Source: Epilithonimonas caeni DSM 17710
Lineage (GTDB): Bacteria; Bacteroidota; Bacteroidia; Flavobacteriales; Weeksellaceae
Assembly: GCF_000426465.1 (NCBI RefSeq)
Contig: NZ_AUFK01000019.1
Span: 124,001 to 188,000 of the forward strand
Length of the DNA: 64,000 nt
Reading direction: 5' to 3'
The position numbers and the translations under genes are program-made. This document shows, one piece after another, positions 11,401-20,368 of this stretch (positions are counted from its first letter, which is position 1; every line of letters begins with the position of its first letter). The notes under the pieces are model-generated. The model was given only the letters and a program-made list of their open reading frames with translations, made no database searches and was not told the DNA's origin.

Positions 11401-12283
11401 CTGAATCCAAGATAACATCCAGGTGCTCTTTTTCAAGAATCGTTTCTCTATCCAAGATGATCTCGTTTCTTTCGATAGAAACAACCTCACCTGTATCTTC
11501 GTCAACGAAATCCTCGAACCACGTGTTCAAAACTCTCGCAGCCAAAGTTCTTCCTTCTACTTTTTTAAGTGCGGCTTTAGAAACTTTCACTTCCTCTGCA
11601 AGGTCGAAAATCTGAAGAATTTCTTTATCAGATTCATAACCAATCGCTCTTAATAGTGTAGTTAAAGGTAATTTTTTCTTACGGTCAATATACGCATACA
11701 TTACGTTGTTGATATCCGTAGTAAACTCCATCCAAGACCCTTTGAAAGGGATAATTCTTGAATAATAAAGTTTTGTACCATTTGCGTGGTAAGTCTGCCC
11801 GAAGAATACACCAGGTGAACGGTGCAACTGCGTAACGATAACACGCTCTGCTCCATTGATGATGAAGGATCCAGAAGGCGTCATATAAGGAACCGGACCT
11901 AAGTACACATCTTGTACAACAGTCTGGAAATCCTCATGTTCCGGATCTGTACAATACAATTTAAGTCTAGCTTTTAGAGGTACGTTGTACGTTAAACCTC
12001 TCTCTACGCATTCATCGATGGAATAACGTGGAGAATCTACCAGATAATCTAAAAATTCCAAAACGAATTGGTTTCTAGAATCTGTAATTGGGAAATTTTC
12101 CTGGAACGTTTTGTAAAGTGACTCATTCAAACGTTGCTCAGGAAGCGTGTCTAACTGGAAAAACTCCTTGAAAGACTGGATTTGGATGTCCAAAAAGTCC
12201 GGTGTTTCGATTCTACCTTTTGCTGATGAAAAGTTGATTCTCTCTGTACCTTGAACTTTAGGAGCGGCCTGTGTTTTACTCAT
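8456..12283 (-). CDS. rpoB: DNA-directed RNA polymerase subunit beta
   Basis: 1275 residues, full length. The rifampicin-binding region (about residues 472-500, [20 protein letters not shown] and onward) has the susceptible residues at the classical Q, D, H and S positions, so no common rifampicin-resistance substitution is visible. The hybrid-binding lysine region ([12 protein letters not shown]) and the C-terminal [19 protein letters not shown] are intact. It is separated from rplL by a 424-bp gap that holds a terminator, its own promoter and a long leader, so rpoBC is likely a separately controlled unit although gene order with rplKAJL is conserved. Confidence 0.99.
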   Translation of the reverse strand: MSKTQAAPKVQGTERINFSSAKGRIETPDFLDIQIQSFKEFFQLDTLPEQRLNESLYKTFQENFPITDSRNQFVLEFLDYLVDSPRYSIDECVERGLTYNVPLKARLKLYCTDPEHEDFQTVVQDVYLGPVPYMTPSGSFIINGAERVIVTQLHRSPGVFFGQTYHANGTKLYYSRIIPFKGSWMEFTTDINNVMYAYIDRKKKLPLTTLLRAIGYESDKEILQIFDLAEEVKVSKAALKKVEGRTLAARVLNTWFEDFVDEDTGEVVSIERNEIILDRETILEKEHLDVILDSGVKSILIHKENSNEFSIIQNTLQKDPTNSEKEAVEYIYRQLRNADAPDEETARGIIEKLFFSEQRYSLGEVGRYRLNKKLGLNISEENQVLTKEDIISIVKHLIELVNSKAEVDDIDHLSNRRIKTVGEQLSGQFGVGLSRIARTIKERMNVRDNEIFTPVDLVNAKTLTSVINSFFGTNQLSQFMDQTNPLSEITHKRRLSALGPGGLSRERAGFEVRDVHHTHYGRICPIETPEGPNIGLISSLGMYAKINTLGFIETPYRKVENGKVDLNAAPVYLNAEDEENQVIAQANVALSDDGNFETDRIIARLDGDYPVVEPQQVDLIDVAPNQISGISASLIPFLEHDDANRALMGSNMMRQAVPLLKPQAPVVGTGLEKQVARDSRILINAEGTGVVEYVDAEKIVIKYERSEEDDLVNFDSATKTYKLTKFRKTNQSTTITLRPNVRVGDTVEKGQVLCDGYATENGELALGRNLVVAFMPWKGYNFEDAIVINEKVVREDWFTSIHVDEYSLEVRDTKLGMEELTADIPNVSEEATKDLDENGMIRIGAEVKPGDILIGKITPKGESDPTPEEKLLRAIFGDKAGDVKDASLKADSSLRGVVINKKLFSRNIKDKKKRSEEKIKLEEIENTYKNKFDDLRNTLIEKLNTLVSGKTSQGVKNDLEEEVISKGTKFTLKLLQSVEDYVNISGADWTVDADKNEWIKQLIHNYKIKYNDLSGVKNREKFALSIGDELPAGIIKLAKVYIAKKRKLNVGDKMAGRHGNKGIVSRIVREEDMPFLEDGTPVDIVLNPLGVPSRMNIGQIYETVLGWAGTKLGLKFATPIFDGASLEQITEYTDQAGLPKFGSTHLYDGGTGERFTQPATVGVIYMLKLGHMVDDKMHARSIGPYSLITQQPLGGKAQFGGQRFGEMEVWALEAFGASNILREILTVKSDDVIGRAKTYEAIAKGEAMPEPGIPESFNVLLHELQGLGLDVRLEE

Positions 12284-12592
12284 AAAATTATAAGAAAAAG
12301 GGTTAAAAAATATTTTGATTTAAAAAATATCAGAACAGACAAAAGAAAAAAGAATTAGGAATAAAGATTTTTTGATTTTTGGCGCTATCAGAATAAATCT
12401 TGATTCTTTGGGTCTTGATTCTACAATCTAACTTCTAACTGCAACACCGGTATATCTTTTCACGGCGTAGTGCAAAATATTTTTATTTCTTTCAGACATT
12501 ACCTATTTATAAACAGAAAATCCCCTTCATGAAAATGAAAGAGTATGAAAAATTGTTTTTTACTGTATATAAATTATTAGCGCCAAAAGAAC
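12284..12592 (-). promoter_or_regulatory. long rpoB 5' leader with distant inverted repeat and small ORF
   Basis: About 300 nt lie between the predicted rpoB start site (about 12588) and the rpoB ATG. TTTTGGCGCTA at the very 5' end of the RNA (12588-12578) is perfectly complementary, over 11 nt, to TAGCGCCAAAA at 12387-12377. The loop holds a 23-codon ORF (12499-12428), and TCTTGATTCT occurs twice on the plus strand (12398-12407 and 12413-12422). A regulatory role is inference. Confidence 0.55.
12428..12499 (-). CDS. possible 23-residue leader peptide ORF upstream of rpoB
   Basis: ATG at 12499 opens a 23-codon frame ending in TAG. The peptide begins MSERNKNILHYAV and is basic in its second half. 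An AGG lies five bases before the ATG. It sits in the rpoB leader between the two arms of the 11-bp inverted repeat. I know no homologue. Chance ORFs of this length are common, so coding status is uncertain. Confidence 0.3.
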   Translation of the reverse strand: MSERNKNILHYAVKRYTGVAVRS

Positions 12593-12594
12593 TG

Positions 12595-12625
12595 CAAATT
12601 TATAACATATTTTTCAAATATACAA
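12595..12625 (-). promoter_or_regulatory. rpoB promoter
   Basis: On the minus strand TTG (12625-12623), a 20-bp spacer and TAAATTTG (12602-12595) match the Bacteroidota primary-sigma consensus. The predicted start is near 12588, giving a leader of about 300 nt. Confidence 0.72.
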
Positions 12626-12654
12626 ATCGTTATAAAATCTTAAACTTTCTGTAA

Positions 12655-12684
12655 ACAAAAAAATCCCAATCTTGCGATCAGGAT
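12655..12684 (-). terminator. terminator after rplL
   Basis: On the minus strand the 9-bp stem ATCCTGATC / GATTGGGAT closes a GCAA tetraloop and is followed by a run of T, 24 bp after the rplL stop codon. It separates rplKAJL from rpoBC. Confidence 0.78.
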
Positions 12685-12707
12685 CTTGACTTATATTAAA
12701 ATCGAAA

Positions 12708-13076
12708 TTATTTCAATTCTACTTCAGCACCAGCTTCTTCAAGTTGTTTCTTAAGAGCTTCTGCTTCGTCTTTAGATACACCTTGCTTGATTGGAGCAGG
12801 AGCACCGTCTACGATATCTTTAGCTTCTTTAAGACCAGCACCAGTTAAATCTTTTACCAATTTAACAACAGCTAATTTAGAAGCTCCAGCTGATTTAAGA
12901 ATTACGTCGAATTCTGTTTTTTCTTCAGCAGCTTCACCTGCACCACCTGCAGCAACTACTACTGCAGCAGCAGCTGGCTCAATTCCGTACTCATCCTTAA
13001 GGATAGTAGCTAATTCGTTTACGTCTTTTACTGTTAAGTTTACTAGCGTTTCAGCTAAATTTTTTAAATCTGACAT
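12708..13076 (-). CDS. rplL: 50S ribosomal protein L7/L12
   Basis: 122 residues. N-terminal dimerisation helices, an Ala/Gly-rich hinge at about residues 35-52 ([16 protein letters not shown]) and a C-terminal factor-binding domain with [19 protein letters not shown]. It forms the mobile stalk that recruits translation factors. It lies 47 bp downstream of rplJ, whose product anchors it to the ribosome, and is followed by a terminator. Confidence 0.98.
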   Translation of the reverse strand: MSDLKNLAETLVNLTVKDVNELATILKDEYGIEPAAAAVVVAAGGAGEAAEEKTEFDVILKSAGASKLAVVKLVKDLTGAGLKEAKDIVDGAPAPIKQGVSKDEAEALKKQLEEAGAEVELK

Positions 13077-13123
13077 TGTTGTAATGTTTTTTGTTGATTA
13101 TTTATCTATTTTTTTGAGTGTAA

Positions 13124-13720
13124 TTATTCAGCAGCTGGCGTTTCGTCAGTGCTTTCTGCAGCTGGAGCTTCTGGAGCCTCCTCAGCAGCAGGAGTTTCTT
13201 CTACAGCAGGAGCAGCTTCTTCAGCTTTAGCTTCTACAGTTTCAGATTTGTTTTGAAGAGCAGAAACAACTCTTTGGATTGGAGATTGAAGTAATCCGAT
13301 GATTTCACCGATCATTTCTTCTCTAGACTTGATGCTTACTAATGTATCAAGATTCTCGTCACCAACATAGAAAGTTTCTTGAACGAAAGCCGATTTAAGC
13401 GCTGGTTTCTCTTCTTTCTTTCTGAAATCTTTGATCAATTTTGCCGGAGCGTTAGCCGTTTCAGCAATCATAATCGCAGAGTTACCTTTGAAAGTTTCGA
13501 ACATCTCAGAGTAATCTACACCTTCGATCTGTTCCATTGCTTTTTGAAGCAATGTATTCTTCACAACTTTTACTTTGATATTTTGTTTGAAAGCCTGTCT
13601 TCTGAAATCAGATGATTTAGAAGCATTCAATCCTTCAAGATCTGCTACATAAACTACTTTTGCATCCTGAAGCAAGTCTTTGATCTCTTGTATTGCTACA
13701 ACTTTTTGGTCTTTTGTCAT
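13124..13720 (-). CDS. rplJ: 50S ribosomal protein L10 with extended acidic tail
   Basis: 198 residues, about 25-30 more than usual. The L10 core covers about residues 1-165 (KNTLLQKAMEQ, FKGNSAIMIAE, SREEMIGEIIGLLQSPIQRV). The remainder is a low-complexity Glu/Ala/Pro tail with EAAPAVEE and EEAPEAPAAES. L10 anchors L7/L12 dimers on 23S rRNA and in many bacteria represses its own operon. It is 17 bp downstream of rplA. The reading frame is uninterrupted, so the tail is real unless there is a sequencing error near the end. Confidence 0.96.
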   Translation of the reverse strand: MTKDQKVVAIQEIKDLLQDAKVVYVADLEGLNASKSSDFRRQAFKQNIKVKVVKNTLLQKAMEQIEGVDYSEMFETFKGNSAIMIAETANAPAKLIKDFRKKEEKPALKSAFVQETFYVGDENLDTLVSIKSREEMIGEIIGLLQSPIQRVVSALQNKSETVEAKAEEAAPAVEETPAAEEAPEAPAAESTDETPAAE

Positions 13721-13737
13721 TGTCTTAAGGATTATTA

Positions 13738-14430
13738 TTAGTTAACAGATTTAGTATCAATTGCAATTCCAGGACTCATTGTAGAAGACAGATAGATGCT
13801 TTTCACATAAGTTCCTTTAGCAGCAGTTGGCTTCAACTTGATCAATGTCGAGATCAATTCTTGAGCATTTTCTTTGATCTTAGCAGCATCGAAAGATACT
13901 TTACCAATACCTGCGTGGATAATACCATATTTATCTACTTTGAAATCGATCTTACCAGCTTTAACCTCAGCTACCGCTTTTCCGATCTCCATAGTTACAG
14001 TACCAGATTTCGGGTTTGGCATAAGACCTCTTGGTCCTAAAACTCTACCCAATGGTCCTAACTTACCCATTACAGCCGGCATAGTAACGATAACGTCCAC
14101 ATCTGTCCAACCATTTTTGATTTGAGCTAAATAATCATCAAGACCTACATAGTCCGCACCAGCTTCTTTAGCTTCCGCTTCTTTATCCGGAGTTACCAAA
14201 GCCAAAACTTTGATATCTTTACCAGTACCATGAGGAAGAGACACAACACCTCTTACCATTTGGTTTGCTTTTCTTGGATCTACACCTAATCTAACAGCGA
14301 TATCTACAGATGCGTCAAATTTTGCAAAATTTACTTCTTTTACCAAAGCAGACGCTTCGTCAAGATTGTAAATTTTATTCTTTTCCACTTTGCTTAAAGC
14401 CTCTTTTTGCTTTTTTGTCAATTTTGCCAT
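13738..14430 (-). CDS. rplA: 50S ribosomal protein L1
   Basis: 230 residues, normal length. Contains the L1 signatures [25 protein letters not shown] and, about residues 120-145, [29 protein letters not shown] in part. L1 forms the mobile stalk near the E site and represses rplKA translation in other bacteria. It is 11 bp downstream of rplK, a tight co-translated pair. Confidence 0.98.
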   Translation of the reverse strand: MAKLTKKQKEALSKVEKNKIYNLDEASALVKEVNFAKFDASVDIAVRLGVDPRKANQMVRGVVSLPHGTGKDIKVLALVTPDKEAEAKEAGADYVGLDDYLAQIKNGWTDVDVIVTMPAVMGKLGPLGRVLGPRGLMPNPKSGTVTMEIGKAVAEVKAGKIDFKVDKYGIIHAGIGKVSFDAAKIKENAQELISTLIKLKPTAAKGTYVKSIYLSSTMSPGIAIDTKSVN

Positions 14431-14441
14431 TTCTTTAAGTT

Positions 14442-14885
14442 TTAAGCGTTAGTTGGTTTAGTTCCTGTTACTCTCAATCCCATAGATCTAGCGGTACCAG
14501 CAACCATAGAAATTGCAGGCTCTACCGTGAAACAGTTAAGGTCTCCCATTTTGTCCTCTGCGATTTTCTGAACCTGAGCCCAAGATACAGCACCTACTTT
14601 GTTTCTGTTAGGTTCTCCAGAACCACTTTTCAATTTTGCAGCTTCCAATAATTGGATTGCAACTGGAGGTGTTTTGATGATGAATTCAAAAGATTTGTCT
14701 TCATACACCGTAATAACTACAGGAAGAACTTGACCAGGTTTATCCTGAGTTCTACCGTTGAATTGTTTACAAAACTCCATGATGTTCACACCTGCAGAAC
14801 CCAATGCCGGACCTACTGGTGGAGAAGGGTTGGCAGCGCCACCTTTCACCTGAAGTTTTACCATTTTAAAGACTTTTTTAGCCAT
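14442..14885 (-). CDS. rplK: 50S ribosomal protein L11
   Basis: 147 residues. The N-terminal domain has the conserved proline stretch [20 protein letters not shown] and the C-terminal domain ends with the rRNA-binding [13 protein letters not shown]11 works with L10/L12 at the GTPase-associated centre and is needed for the stringent response. It is the first gene of rplKAJL and has its own promoter, unlike the common arrangement where nusG leads directly into rplK. Confidence 0.98.
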   Translation of the reverse strand: MAKKVFKMVKLQVKGGAANPSPPVGPALGSAGVNIMEFCKQFNGRTQDKPGQVLPVVITVYEDKSFEFIIKTPPVAIQLLEAAKLKSGSGEPNRNKVGAVSWAQVQKIAEDKMGDLNCFTVEPAISMVAGTARSMGLRVTGTKPTNA

Positions 14886-14983
14886 TTTAATGTTTTGATT
14901 TGATTAATAAATAATTGAATGTGGAAGCATTAATTATTCAACATAAGTCACTTCGCATAAAAGAAGACCTATATTTCGGTTTG

Positions 14984-15013
14984 CAAAAGTATTAATTATT
15001 TTTGAATCTGCAA
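14984..15013 (-). promoter_or_regulatory. rplK promoter
   Basis: TTG (15013-15011), a 19-bp spacer and TACTTTTG (14991-14984) on the minus strand. It is a near-ideal Bacteroidota promoter placed just after the terminator of the TonB-dependent receptor gene, so rplKAJL is transcribed independently of the inserted trehalose locus. Confidence 0.8.
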
Positions 15014-15042
15014 ATAGAATCTGCTGATTTTATATATTTTAC

Positions 15043-15076
15043 AAAAAAATATCCATTCAATAATCTGAATGGATAT
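15043..15076 (-). terminator. terminator of the trehalose operon
   Basis: A perfect 11-bp stem (ATATCCATTCA with TGAATGGATAT) with a 6-nt loop is followed on the minus strand by seven T, 24 bp after the receptor stop codon. Confidence 0.88.
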
Positions 15077-15099
15077 TCTCTAAGAAAATAACTAAAATA

Positions 15100-17535
15100 T
15101 TAGAACTCTAATGCGATAGATGCTCTTGCTGCAGCACCCATAATTGGTCTTGCCATTCTAACATTAGAACCAGAATCTACAGTTGATCTTGGGTCTCCTT
15201 CTGTAATCCCGATTGTGTTAAAAATATTAGTAGCATCAATCGCAAAACGAATTTTCCCTAACTGATAAGAAGTTCCTGCTCCAAACTCACTGAAAGCTGG
15301 TAAAGAATAGCTCTCATCATTAGCCTCGTTCTGGAAACGTTTCCCATAATAGTTGTAGCTTACATAGGTTCTCCATTCTTTGGTAATATTAACTGCTGGA
15401 GAAATATTAAAGTATAGCTTTGGAATTCTTCTTACAAAATTACCGTCATAATCAAAGGTAGTTCCATCTGCATTGGTTCCTGTGAAATTTTTATACTTCG
15501 GACTTTGGATTGTTCCGTTAAAAGTAACTTCTAAAATATTATTAAATAATCTTGCAAAACCTTCTATCTCTACTCCTAGATTTCTTGTATCTGCAAATTT
15601 GTTTTCAGAACTTCCGTCAGAAAGGACATCTGTGAAGGAGAGATTTTTAAGTGTTGAGTAGAACGGAATCACTCCAATATCAAATGTTCTTGAATAATAT
15701 TTGTAACCCAATTCTATCTGGTTAGTCAATGCTGGTTTAAGTGCACTCAGGTCATCGATATTATTATAATACGCTTCTTCATTCGGCGATCTGAAACCAT
15801 GAGAAAATCTTCCATAGACTGCATTTTGAGAATTGATTTTATAATTCAAAGACCCTGTATATGATACTTTATCTACATCATATCTCCAATAAGTATATTG
15901 ATTACCCAAAACATTCATATTGTCATCAGCGGTTGTTGTATCAAAACCGTGAGTTCCATCAACAGTAAGTCCAGAATTATTTAGGTTTGCAGTTGTAGTA
16001 TTTACTTTATAACCTCTGTAGGTATCATTGCTGTAACGGATCCCTCCATTGAAACTTAATTTATCCGTCAATGAATAATCTAGGTTTAGATATAAAGCAT
16101 TCAGACTTCCTTCTGTTTGAGAATCTCTAAGCAAAAATGACATCTCCGTAATACCATTATAAGTTTTTGAGTAACCAACATCATTTGGACTAAGAGAAGC
16201 ATCCACAAGATTAAGAAGCTGTGGTTTATCTGTAGCGGTTGTCAATATATTGCTCCAATTCCAGTATTGTTTTGATTTCCAATTGGACTTATAAAAACCT
16301 GCTGTGATATTTCCTTTATCTAATTTATAATTGAATTGCAAATCATTGATGAAGTTGTCCATTTGTTTATCAATTGCCCAGAAACCTAACTTCTGTACAT
16401 ATTGAGGATTCACCAATTGGCCACTTCCAACTAAAGAATATCGAGCATTTCCATCAGCTATCCCATAACCATTCGCAAAATCATCGGCAAGTGTTGGTGT
16501 TCCGGATGGAAAAATACCTGTATAATTTAAATTGATATTCGTGTATCTCGTTTTATTGATAACACTAAAATTATTTCCAAGATCATATTTGAATTCTGCT
16601 CCTAGAACATCCATTTTAGGATTAATCCCATTTGTCAAATCCCTTTTGAAGAAACCTCCGCCAGCTTGCGGAATGTTTAACTGACCGATTGTATTGTAAG
16701 TATAAGTTCCGTAATTAGCATTGAAACCAGGAAACTCTTTCAAATCATTGGTCAAAGGAATTGGCAGGTAGAAAGCATTTCTGTCATCCAGTTTTTTATA
16801 ATACACTTTTGCATAACCTTTATCGAAGACATATTTCAAATTCATTCGGATTTGACCGCCGTTATTAGCTTTGAACCCTGTTTTTCTGATTCCGTCATCC
16901 GTTCTGTAGAAACCACCAATGTTGAAGAATAATTTGTCTTTTACTAAAGCTCCGCCAAGATTAAGATCCGTTCTCATCAATCCATAGGTACTAGTTTCCA
17001 GTTTTGCTACACCTTTGAAATCATTAGTTCCTTCTTTTGAAATAAAGTTGATAAGACCACCTGGAGAATTGGTTGCGAAAATAGAACCGGTTCCTCCTCT
17101 CAGTGCTTCTAATCTTGCTGTCGTATTATCTACTCGGAAAAAGTTGTCAGCATTTGCAAATTGTAATGCTCCGTCTTCAAAAACAGGCAAACCATCTTCC
17201 TGGATTTGCGTAAACTCGTATGCTCCGGCAGAAGGAATACCTCTTGCAAAAAGGTTGTTTCCTACTTCACCACCCGAAGTCTCCACCGCAAAACCGGGAA
17301 CTCTTTGCAATAAAGCAGCCGCACTGATCGGGTTTTGTTTCTGAATCTCTTTTGCTGTAAAAGTAGAAATTGCGGTTGCAGATTCTAATTTAGCTTTTGG
17401 TCTAGAGTTTCCCGTAATTACGACTTGTTCGATATTGTTTGATTTTATGGAATCGTTCTCAGTCTGTTGTCCATAAACATTTTGAAAGTAGAGCGAGGCT
17501 ACGCCTACCATCAAAAAAATCGAATTTCTTTTCAT
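15100..17535 (-). CDS. TonB-dependent outer-membrane receptor, probably for trehalose
   Basis: 811 residues. A signal peptide ends near AYG-type residue 22 (VYGQQ). The plug domain begins with the TonB-box-like stretch IEQVVITG and runs through the RVPGFAVETSGGEVGNNLFARG region to about residue 170. The rest is a 22-strand barrel ending in Phe (IALEF). Unlike SusC proteins it lacks an N-terminal carboxypeptidase-like extension, and no SusD partner is present. It lies 19 bp downstream of the trehalase gene, so the substrate is inferred to be trehalose or a related disaccharide; siderophore transport is a less likely alternative. Confidence 0.88.
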   Translation of the reverse strand: MKRNSIFLMVGVASLYFQNVYGQQTENDSIKSNNIEQVVITGNSRPKAKLESATAISTFTAKEIQKQNPISAAALLQRVPGFAVETSGGEVGNNLFARGIPSAGAYEFTQIQEDGLPVFEDGALQFANADNFFRVDNTTARLEALRGGTGSIFATNSPGGLINFISKEGTNDFKGVAKLETSTYGLMRTDLNLGGALVKDKLFFNIGGFYRTDDGIRKTGFKANNGGQIRMNLKYVFDKGYAKVYYKKLDDRNAFYLPIPLTNDLKEFPGFNANYGTYTYNTIGQLNIPQAGGGFFKRDLTNGINPKMDVLGAEFKYDLGNNFSVINKTRYTNINLNYTGIFPSGTPTLADDFANGYGIADGNARYSLVGSGQLVNPQYVQKLGFWAIDKQMDNFINDLQFNYKLDKGNITAGFYKSNWKSKQYWNWSNILTTATDKPQLLNLVDASLSPNDVGYSKTYNGITEMSFLLRDSQTEGSLNALYLNLDYSLTDKLSFNGGIRYSNDTYRGYKVNTTTANLNNSGLTVDGTHGFDTTTADDNMNVLGNQYTYWRYDVDKVSYTGSLNYKINSQNAVYGRFSHGFRSPNEEAYYNNIDDLSALKPALTNQIELGYKYYSRTFDIGVIPFYSTLKNLSFTDVLSDGSSENKFADTRNLGVEIEGFARLFNNILEVTFNGTIQSPKYKNFTGTNADGTTFDYDGNFVRRIPKLYFNISPAVNITKEWRTYVSYNYYGKRFQNEANDESYSLPAFSEFGAGTSYQLGKIRFAIDATNIFNTIGITEGDPRSTVDSGSNVRMARPIMGAAARASIALEF

Positions 17536-17554
17536 ATCATATAATTATTTAAGG

Positions 17555-19039
17555 TTAATTGTTCATTTTCAAATAAACCCCATTGGTCCACCCAAATCCA
17601 TCTTGATTTGGATATTCTCCTCCGCCTGCAATACTTTTCACATCCACGGCATTATACTTTTCCATCAGTTTTCCTGTATTGTTGTAAACACGTTCCACAT
17701 TTCCGCTCCAGTTATTTTTAATCTGCTCGGCCAGATCATCAAAGCCATAATTCTTCATAGCTACATAGCCTATCCATTGATTTGGAGCCCAGGCATTAGG
17801 AAAGTCCCATTGCTGACCGGTTTGTTTTGTAGTAGTGACAAGACCTCCGGAGTGAAGAAATTTTTCAGAAATTCTTTTACTCATTTCTTCAGCTTGTTGA
17901 TTGCTAGAAAGCTTTATAAACAATGGATACAAAGAAGCTATATGTTCGGATTGTGTGTTTTTGTTCTTTATGAAATCAAAGTCTCTGTAAATCTTAGACT
18001 CCTCGTCCCAGAAATATTTTTCAATATTTGACTTACGTTTATCTGATAAGGATTTATACTTTTCTTCGAGGTCAAAATCTCCATCGATATGAGCCGCCTT
18101 TGCAAGTGTTGCTTCGAGGTGCCAGAGAAGACAATTCACATCAACTTGGGCTAGCTCCAAAGTATAGATCGTTTGGATATTCTCTCCGTCTTCAAACCAC
18201 CTGCTAGAAAAGTCCCAACCCGATTCGCAAGCTGCTCTTACATTTCTGTAAAACTCTTGATTATTCGACGTTTCAAAATCTTTGACATCAATTAAATAAC
18301 TTTCCGGACGAGGCAGATTTTCATCATCATAGTAACGATTCAGAATATCGCCTTCATTGGTCTTCAAAACACGTTTGACAGCTTTCCCTTTTTCCAGATC
18401 TTCAATTCCGGACATCCAGAAATGATATTCTTTCTCTAATGTTTCGAAATATTGAGAGTAGATCTTTTCATCATTTGTGGTTTCGTATATCAGATCCAAC
18501 ATCAAAGAAAAGTAAGGAGGCTGTGAACGACTTAGGAAATAGCTTCTGCTGGCATTTGGAACAAAGCCATAGTTCATGATCAGGTAAGAACAGTTCTCAA
18601 CAATATTCTTCATCATTTCGATATTTCCTGAAACCTGTAGTCCCAACATCACAAAATAACTGTCCCAATAAAAAAACTCAATGAATCTACCTCCCGGGAC
18701 AATATATGGCTTAGGAAGTCCTAAAAGGGTTCCTCTTTCTTCATAAGCTGTTTTTGTAAGCTGATTCCAAAGTTTTTTAATATGCTCTTTGATAGGAAGC
18801 TTTTTTGCGGAACTATCACTCTCTTTTTCTGATAATTGTTCCAAAAAGAAATTTTGTAATACAAATTCCTTTAAATCAAAATCAGGATTACCTTTTACTT
18901 CTTCATATCTCTTCTCTATTCCATCAATTGGAAACAGAGGAATGGCATCAACCATCGTTTTTTGGTCTTCGAAAATCTCAGCTTGTTGAACAGCTTCGAA
19001 CAGATTGTAAAAATCTTTTATATCGGTATAATGTTTCAT
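17555..19039 (-). CDS. treF: cytoplasmic trehalase (GH37)
   Basis: 494 residues. Both GH37 signatures are present: PGGRFIEFFYWDSYF at about residues 116-130 and QWDFPNAWAPNQ at about residue 408. It hydrolyses alpha,alpha-trehalose to two glucose. There is no signal peptide, so it is expected in the cytoplasm, like TreF and unlike periplasmic TreA. Its ATG overlaps the stop codon of the MFS gene (ATGA), which implies translational coupling with the transporter and supports import of intact trehalose. Confidence 0.92.
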   Translation of the reverse strand: MKHYTDIKDFYNLFEAVQQAEIFEDQKTMVDAIPLFPIDGIEKRYEEVKGNPDFDLKEFVLQNFFLEQLSEKESDSSAKKLPIKEHIKKLWNQLTKTAYEERGTLLGLPKPYIVPGGRFIEFFYWDSYFVMLGLQVSGNIEMMKNIVENCSYLIMNYGFVPNASRSYFLSRSQPPYFSLMLDLIYETTNDEKIYSQYFETLEKEYHFWMSGIEDLEKGKAVKRVLKTNEGDILNRYYDDENLPRPESYLIDVKDFETSNNQEFYRNVRAACESGWDFSSRWFEDGENIQTIYTLELAQVDVNCLLWHLEATLAKAAHIDGDFDLEEKYKSLSDKRKSNIEKYFWDEESKIYRDFDFIKNKNTQSEHIASLYPLFIKLSSNQQAEEMSKRISEKFLHSGGLVTTTKQTGQQWDFPNAWAPNQWIGYVAMKNYGFDDLAEQIKNNWSGNVERVYNNTGKLMEKYNAVDVKSIAGGGEYPNQDGFGWTNGVYLKMNN

Positions 19040-20259
19040 TTCTTACTAAGTTGTTTGTTCATCATTATTACAAAGATCAGTAATAGTGATAATGGAACGA
19101 ATGAGAGATAAAATGCTTGCTGCCCACCGGTTTCCTGAAATACAAATCCCGTTATCATTGAGCCAAGTGTGCCTCCAATTGCAGAGAAAACCACGATAAG
19201 GCCAGACATAGAACTTTGTAAATATTTCGGAATTGATGCAAGAATCACAGAATTGATACTTGGGTAGATCGGTGCTAAGAAAACACCCATCAATGGAAAA
19301 ATATAAACTGCCAAAGGCGCATTAAACCAAGTTACATTTTCATCAAGATGAATGTTGTGAGTTAATGGTAAAACCAAGAAGATACTTACTGCAAAACAGA
19401 TAACGCAAAACGAAACAACATATATCCATTTGTATTTTTTGGAAAAAAAACCAGAAAGAAATCTTCCCAATGCAAATGCTCCCGCCAAAACAGCTCCCGC
19501 CTGCACAGCCATACTTGTGGGAAGGTGAAGAATTTCTTTATAGAAAGTGGGTGTCCAGGTTTGGAAACTCTGTTCAACAAGTACGAATAAAAATGCGCAG
19601 ACAATGAAGAACAACACCTTCTTAAGCTTAAATAAACCAATACTATTTTTGATATCACCTTTCAGACTTGTATTTTCAATCTTAGCTTCACTTTCGTCCA
19701 GTTTGGAAAACAAGAGGATCAGAAAAGAAACAGCGGACAACAATCCTAAAACCCAATAAGTATTGAGCCAGCTTTTTGATTGCGGATCATTGTCATCTAT
19801 GAAAAGGCTGAAAAGAACATTTCCTACCAAAACCCCTATCATAAAGAACCCTTCCAAAAATCCCATTATGCTGGAATGTTCTCTATCATTGCTAGTAATG
19901 AGTCCAATGGATGTAAATACAGAAATCTTAATCAATGCGAATGAAATCCCCACAACGCAAAATAGTATTTTGAAACACCAAAACGCATTAGCGAAGGGCA
20001 TTAGAGAGCACATTACACTTACAAGGGCCAATGCGATCAGCATCGACTTCTTTAGCCCGATCTTAGGAAGAAAAGATGCCAAAAGAAAAGAACAAATCGC
20101 AATTGGCAGATCTTTGAAGCCTTCCAAAATACTTGCTTCGGATTTTGAAATTCCAAAATTCTGCTGAACCTGAAGAATTACCGTTCCCACCGAATTCAGC
20201 AGAATGGCAAAAAGAAAATAGTTCAGAAAAAGGACCGCTTTGATATTTAAGTTTCTCAT
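19036..20259 (-). CDS. MFS transporter, probable trehalose permease
   Basis: 407 residues with about twelve membrane segments and the overall layout of the major facilitator superfamily; the region GAFALGRFLSGFFSKKYKWI (about residues 260-280) is the loop between segments in the second half. Translational overlap with trehalase and divergence from an AraC regulator suggest it carries trehalose from periplasm to cytoplasm. Substrate is inferred from context only. Confidence 0.85.
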   Translation of the reverse strand: MRNLNIKAVLFLNYFLFAILLNSVGTVILQVQQNFGISKSEASILEGFKDLPIAICSFLLASFLPKIGLKKSMLIALALVSVMCSLMPFANAFWCFKILFCVVGISFALIKISVFTSIGLITSNDREHSSIMGFLEGFFMIGVLVGNVLFSLFIDDNDPQSKSWLNTYWVLGLLSAVSFLILLFSKLDESEAKIENTSLKGDIKNSIGLFKLKKVLFFIVCAFLFVLVEQSFQTWTPTFYKEILHLPTSMAVQAGAVLAGAFALGRFLSGFFSKKYKWIYVVSFCVICFAVSIFLVLPLTHNIHLDENVTWFNAPLAVYIFPLMGVFLAPIYPSINSVILASIPKYLQSSMSGLIVVFSAIGGTLGSMITGFVFQETGGQQAFYLSFVPLSLLLIFVIMMNKQLSKK

Positions 20260-20265
20260 CGGTTA

Positions 20266-20330
20266 CAAAATTATCTACAAACTGTTTACATTAATTTAAC
20301 ACTATACATTATTAATGACACTACATTAAT
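20266..20330. promoter_or_regulatory. divergent control region of the trehalose locus with three TACATTA repeats
   Basis: TACATTA occurs at 20287, 20305 and 20322, in the same orientation, 18 and 17 bp apart; the first and third are TACATTAAT. A minus-strand TAATTTTG (20273-20266) lies just before the transporter gene but has no well-spaced TTG, as expected for an activator-dependent promoter. The repeats are a good candidate binding site for the adjacent AraC-family protein. Confidence 0.55.
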
Positions 20331-20368
20331 ATAAAATAATATATTTGATAAAATTATTTATTAATCAG

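Noticed and set aside
12787-13230. 147-codon plus-strand ORF across rplL and rplJ
   Set aside because: It is produced by the Ala-rich antisense of the hinge and the acidic tail; its Ser/Ala/Pro composition mirrors the real genes.
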